Shown: one piece after another, positions 61,152-64,000 of the stretch
Position numbering within the stretch: position 1 is the stretch's first letter
Layout of the letters: each line of letters starts with the position of its first letter
Origin: Cyanobacteria bacterium RI_101
Lineage (GTDB): Bacteria > Cyanobacteriota > Cyanobacteriia > Cyanobacteriales > Microcystaceae
Length of the DNA stretch: 64,000 nt
Assembly (NCBI GenBank): GCA_016471375.1
Contig: WGLZ01000021.1
Coordinates: 1 to 64,000, forward strand
Reading direction: 5' to 3'
Position numbers and translations under genes: made by a program
Notes under the pieces: generated by a model
What the model saw: only the letters and a program-made list of their open reading frames with translations
Told to the model about the DNA's origin: nothing
The model's database searches: none

Positions 61152-62525
61152 ATGGATAGTTTCTCGCTTTTGCAACCAACGGCGCCGTCCCTTCGCCGTC
61201 CTTGGCGCTTTAAAACCGCGGCGCTAAGCGCGGTCTTCTCCCTGATGGGCGTCGCCCTTTTCGGCAATGGGAACGCGGTTGTCGCCCAATCTCAGCCCGT
61301 TAGCGCCCAGACGGCGTCGGCAAAACTGAGTTTAATCGTCCCAGATTCCGAAAACCTCGACCTAGAAGAGGAAGATTGGATTAGCTGGCCAACCCCTTGG
61401 ATGGCGGAGCCGGTCTATTTTTCCTATGATCCCATCGCCAAAACTTTCAAGACCTTTAACGACGCCGCTAATCTGCCCCTCTCCTGGTTCGGCGCTGACG
61501 GTGGCAATGGTTTCTATTATGGCGTTGAACCCTTTGGCGGCGCCGAAGGGATGGGAAGTATTTTTACCCTAGACTCCCAGACTGGAACTCAGACGGAAAT
61601 CGCCAGTTTTAGCGGTTTTTACGACCAAACAGGGTTTGCTTTCGCCCCTTTTCCCTCCAGCTTAACCCTCGGTAACGACGGCAAACTCTACGGTTCCACC
61701 CAGTACGGCGGCAAACAAAACAGCGGCCTCGTCTTTGCCCTCGATCCGACGACCCATCAATTAGAATTTTTAGCCGACTTTGACGGCGCCTACGACGCCG
61801 AGTACGACTACTACTATTCTCATCTGCCTTCCGCTTTAACCTTGGGCAACGGCGGCCTTTTCTACGGGACGACCCTCTTGGGCGGCGACAAAGGAAGTGG
61901 GAGTATCTTTACCTTTAACCCCCAGGACAATAGCTTAACGACGGTGGCTAGTTTTGAGGGTTATACAGACGAGTATGGCTACGCCTATTCCCTGTCCCCC
62001 TCCGCTTTAGTCTTGGGCGGTAACGGTCTTCTTTACGGAACCACGGCTTATGGGGGCGAGTTCGGCGACGGTTCTCTCTTCGCCTTTAATCCCGCGGAAC
62101 AGAGTTTAACCACGGTTTTCAGTTTTGAGAGCCAGCCCGACGAATGGGGCTATTCCTATTCTCTCTATCCTTCCAGCCTCATCGCCGGCGCCGATGGGTC
62201 GCTCTGCGGGACAACGGCTAGCGGCGGCGAGTTCGGCGCCGGCGCGCTCTTCTGTTTTAATACCTCAACGAATAGTCTGAGCGCAGAAGTGAGTTTCGAT
62301 TTGATCACCACCGCCGAGGGCTGGGAATTGGCGCCCTGGGTTGACGGCTTAACCCTCGGGGAAGACGGTCTTTTCTATGGCTCACTCTGGGACGGCGCCA
62401 TGTATTACTATCTCCGCGCTGACGCCAACGCCGTCGCCAGCGTTCCCGAACCGTTAACGATCCTCGGCGCCGGGGTGGCCGCCGGTCTAGGGGCAAGCTT
62501 TAAACGGCGCTTTTCCCGTCGCTAG
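61152..62525 (+). CDS. GloVer-repeat PEP-CTERM surface protein
   Basis: A 457-residue exported protein. A signal peptide (FKTAALSAVFSLMGVALFGN) is followed by about six repeats of roughly 58 residues of the GloVer type, each with LYG(S/T)T-x-x-GG-x-x-x-x-G-x-(I/L)F and -FNP, for example GLFYGTTLLGGDKGSGSIFT and GLLYGTTAYGGEFGDGSLFA. The end is a PEP-CTERM anchor: VPEPLTILGAGVAAGLGASF then KRRFSRR. It is therefore likely sorted by an exosortase/PEP-CTERM system encoded elsewhere. The first open base is 61113 (GTG), but ATG at 61152 is chosen. Function is unknown. Confidence 0.9.
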   Translation: MDSFSLLQPTAPSLRRPWRFKTAALSAVFSLMGVALFGNGNAVVAQSQPVSAQTASAKLSLIVPDSENLDLEEEDWISWPTPWMAEPVYFSYDPIAKTFKTFNDAANLPLSWFGADGGNGFYYGVEPFGGAEGMGSIFTLDSQTGTQTEIASFSGFYDQTGFAFAPFPSSLTLGNDGKLYGSTQYGGKQNSGLVFALDPTTHQLEFLADFDGAYDAEYDYYYSHLPSALTLGNGGLFYGTTLLGGDKGSGSIFTFNPQDNSLTTVASFEGYTDEYGYAYSLSPSALVLGGNGLLYGTTAYGGEFGDGSLFAFNPAEQSLTTVFSFESQPDEWGYSYSLYPSSLIAGADGSLCGTTASGGEFGAGALFCFNTSTNSLSAEVSFDLITTAEGWELAPWVDGLTLGEDGLFYGSLWDGAMYYYLRADANAVASVPEPLTILGAGVAAGLGASFKRRFSRR

Positions 62526-62626
62526 AGCGAGAGGGCTTCAGCCCGACGGAAGAAGAAACACTCAAAATTCACCGCGACTCGCGGCCAACGCCAGTCGGCG
62601 CGGCCGCCCTTTCCCTTTGACAAGAG

Positions 62627-62656
62627 TTGGCGAGAAGAGCGCCCGGGATTTATAAT
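62627..62656 (+). promoter_or_regulatory. Candidate promoter of tRNA-Gly
   Basis: TATAAT at 62651-62656 lies 12 bp before the tRNA, with TTGGCG at 62627-62632 (18-bp spacing). A better TTGACA at 62617-62622 is too far (28 bp). Confidence 0.5.
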
Positions 62657-62667
62657 GAACTTCTAGC

Positions 62668-62739
62668 GCGGATGTAGTTCAGTGGTAGAACGTCAGCTTC
62701 CCAAGCTGAATGTCGTGGGTTCGAGTCCCATCATCCGCT
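62668..62739 (+). tRNA. tRNA-Gly (anticodon CCC)
   Basis: The 72-nt cloverleaf has acceptor GCGGATG (62668-62674) paired with CATCCGC (62732-62738) and discriminator T. The anticodon stem TCAGC/GCTGA holds loop TTCCCAA, anticodon CCC at 62700-62702. The T-arm is GTGGGTTCGAGTCCCAT. CCA is not encoded. Confidence 0.95.
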
Positions 62740-62810
62740 TGATTTCCATAACCCTTGAGCTGGCTCGCCGCTCAGAGAGCGCCGTCATTAAAATAGCTTC
62801 GCCTTCGTCC

Positions 62811-64000
62811 CTAAGCCAGAATTTCGCCGAGGGCCTTCTTGCCGACTTTCAGGAGCAGGGCCCGCCACCAAATTAAGGTTAAAGCCAAAGTAATTAAGGT
62901 CGACCCCAGCGCCGCGCCGACAAGGACTAATTGGGGCCGCGGCGCCGTCGGCTCCTCCGGCAGGTCGGGATCTTCCACCAATTGCAGGAGGGGAAAGGAG
63001 CCGTAGGGGTCGCTCTTGCTCAAATCCACCTTCGCTAGGGTGGAGGTGAAAATCGCCTCGGCGATCTGCACGTCCCGCAGATAACGGTCAAGGATGGATT
63101 GTTTTTGGGTTAAGGTTCCCAAACGCGTTTCGAGGGTTTTCATTTCCTGGGTGAGGGCGGTTAATTGCCCCATGGCGCCCTGGTATTCGGCGTTGGCTAA
63201 AACCAATTCCTGAAATAATTCTCCCCGTTTGACGCCGGAGCCGCCGCTATTATCAAGGCTCAGGCGCTCTAAAGTTTTTTGATCTAAAGTTTTATTGAGC
63301 AGGGTCTTGCCTCTCGCCAACAGCAGGGCCTGAAGCGCCGCTTTGTTTTCCCGCAGTTCCACCACATCGGGGTAGTTTTCCCCGCGACTTTCCAGCAATG
63401 TGTCCAGAGCGACGGTGGTTTCGCTATAGTCCTTGAGGCTTTTTTGAAATTCTTGGTCCGTTTGCAACAGCAAGGCGTCGGCGGCCAGTTCCGGGGAGAG
63501 ACTGAGGTCGGCGCTGAGCTGGTTTTGGCGGTCGTCGGCCTGTTGGGCCTGGGCGATCAGTTCCGCTCGCTGTTTCCGAAGGAGTTCTATAGTGTTAATT
63601 AAGTTGGTCACCTGATCGCTGGAGGTTAGCCCGGAAGCGGCTTTATAGCGGGAGAGTTGAGACTGGGCGGCGGTGAGTTTAGCCTGAGCGTCGCTGACGG
63701 CCTTTTGAATCGCTTGATTGCGTTTGCCCTGTTCTCCCAAACGAAGGGAGTCCAGACGGTCTGACAGCGCCTCGTAGAGCGCCCAGGCTTTCTTCTGGGT
63801 CATGGCCCGGTCTTGCCCGGTGATGCTGATTTCCATCATGGTGGTATTGTTGACAATCTTGACCTTGGGTTTGCCGAATTTGTCCGGCTTTACCCCCGCG
63901 ATGGCCGCCGCTTGATCCAGAATGGCGCTGCCGGAAAGCATCAGTTTATAATTTTCCCTCGGGTCGGCCGTCGATCCGAAGGGCGTGGTGGTGGAGGTGG
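62811..64000 (-). CDS. Wzz/chain-length-determinant-like polysaccharide protein, partial at right edge
   Basis: About 395 residues are visible; the frame runs on past the right end without a stop (the segment before MLSGSAILDQ reads PRENYKL, typical of Wzz proteins), so the true start lies outside. The N-terminal part (VNNTTMMEISITGQDRAMTQ) and a long coiled coil with LNQELVLANAEYQGAM-like helices are followed by a Pro-rich PEEPTAPRPQ motif and one C-terminal helix, LVLVGAALGSTLITLALTLI. There is no tyrosine kinase domain behind it, so it is a PCP-2a-like or PCP-1-like regulator of exopolysaccharide chain length or export, not the BY-kinase fusion. It lies about 70 bp from tRNA-Gly on the opposite strand. 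Confidence 0.85.
   Translation of the reverse strand, partial: TSTTTPFGSTADPRENYKLMLSGSAILDQAAAIAGVKPDKFGKPKVKIVNNTTMMEISITGQDRAMTQKKAWALYEALSDRLDSLRLGEQGKRNQAIQKAVSDAQAKLTAAQSQLSRYKAASGLTSSDQVTNLINTIELLRKQRAELIAQAQQADDRQNQLSADLSLSPELAADALLLQTDQEFQKSLKDYSETTVALDTLLESRGENYPDVVELRENKAALQALLLARGKTLLNKTLDQKTLERLSLDNSGGSGVKRGELFQELVLANAEYQGAMGQLTALTQEMKTLETRLGTLTQKQSILDRYLRDVQIAEAIFTSTLAKVDLSKSDPYGSFPLLQLVEDPDLPEEPTAPRPQLVLVGAALGSTLITLALTLIWWRALLLKVGKKALGEILA

Noticed and set aside
62617-62656. TTGACA ... TATAAT as the tRNA-Gly promoter
   Set aside because: Spacing of 28 bp is too long; TTGGCG at 62627 with 18-bp spacing is preferred.

Overview
The window is chromosomal DNA from a cyanobacterium of fairly high GC content. 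The evidence is a set of families that occur together in cyanobacteria: an NrtABCD nitrate transporter with the NrtC-type ATPase/sensor fusion, a FutA-type iron-binding protein, a membrane C9-type acyl-lipid desaturase, a PAP/fibrillin protein, a DUF4079 membrane protein, a DUF2808 secreted protein, tandem DUF29 proteins, a CheA-like kinase with two receiver domains, and a PEP-CTERM protein. The classical cyanobacterial palindrome GCGATCGC is rare here. GGCGCC and its one-base neighbours (GGCGCT/AGCGCC) are everywhere and look like the highly iterated palindrome of this genome. Species was not assigned.

Layout. 1-3.7 kb is an accessory stretch: two toxin-antitoxin-like pairs, an Rpn/DUF4351 nuclease-like gene with internal tandem repeats, a broken second copy of the first antitoxin-like gene, and many small palindromic repeats. 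3.7-8.2 kb holds dnaK, two tandem DUF29 genes, fabD and a single-domain response regulator. 8.2-11.3 kb is a minus-strand lysA-cdaA-uppS unit joining diaminopimelate, c-di-AMP and undecaprenyl-phosphate synthesis. 11.8-18.8 kb carries periplasmic and redox genes: a PQQ-type dehydrogenase lipoprotein, a methyltransferase, a peroxiredoxin, a DUF2808 protein, a ferredoxin/degenerate-cyclase fusion followed by a four-histidine membrane protein, and a glycosyltransferase. A K+ channel follows on the minus strand.

20.1-28.0 kb is the most distinctive block, a minus-strand operon nrtA-nrtB-nrtC-nrtD followed 33 bp later by a 911-residue membrane iron-sulfur protein that ends in a Crp-like nucleotide-binding fold. 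narB and nirA, the usual partners, are not in the window. 28.5-38.9 kb is mostly housekeeping: patatin, alr, pepA, rpsP-khpA, a CNNM/CorC protein, cysK, a LuxR-type response regulator, folE and an SDR. 39.2-43.3 kb has futA behind a good promoter, then mnmE coupled to a family-10 glycosidase. tRNA-Glu(UUC) at 43.4 kb has a near-consensus promoter.

43.6-57.4 kb has a PMT-family glycosyltransferase, rsmI, the large CheA-like kinase, era, an esterase, then HU, cobD-like, glyA, an S1-domain protein and a PAP/fibrillin gene in one direction, and a minus-strand PLP enzyme. 57.6-64 kb has the desaturase, a beta-propeller-like protein, endonuclease V, a GloVer-repeat PEP-CTERM protein, tRNA-Gly(CCC), and a Wzz-like polysaccharide chain-length protein that runs off the right edge. 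No CRISPR array, rRNA operon, prophage or intact insertion sequence was seen.
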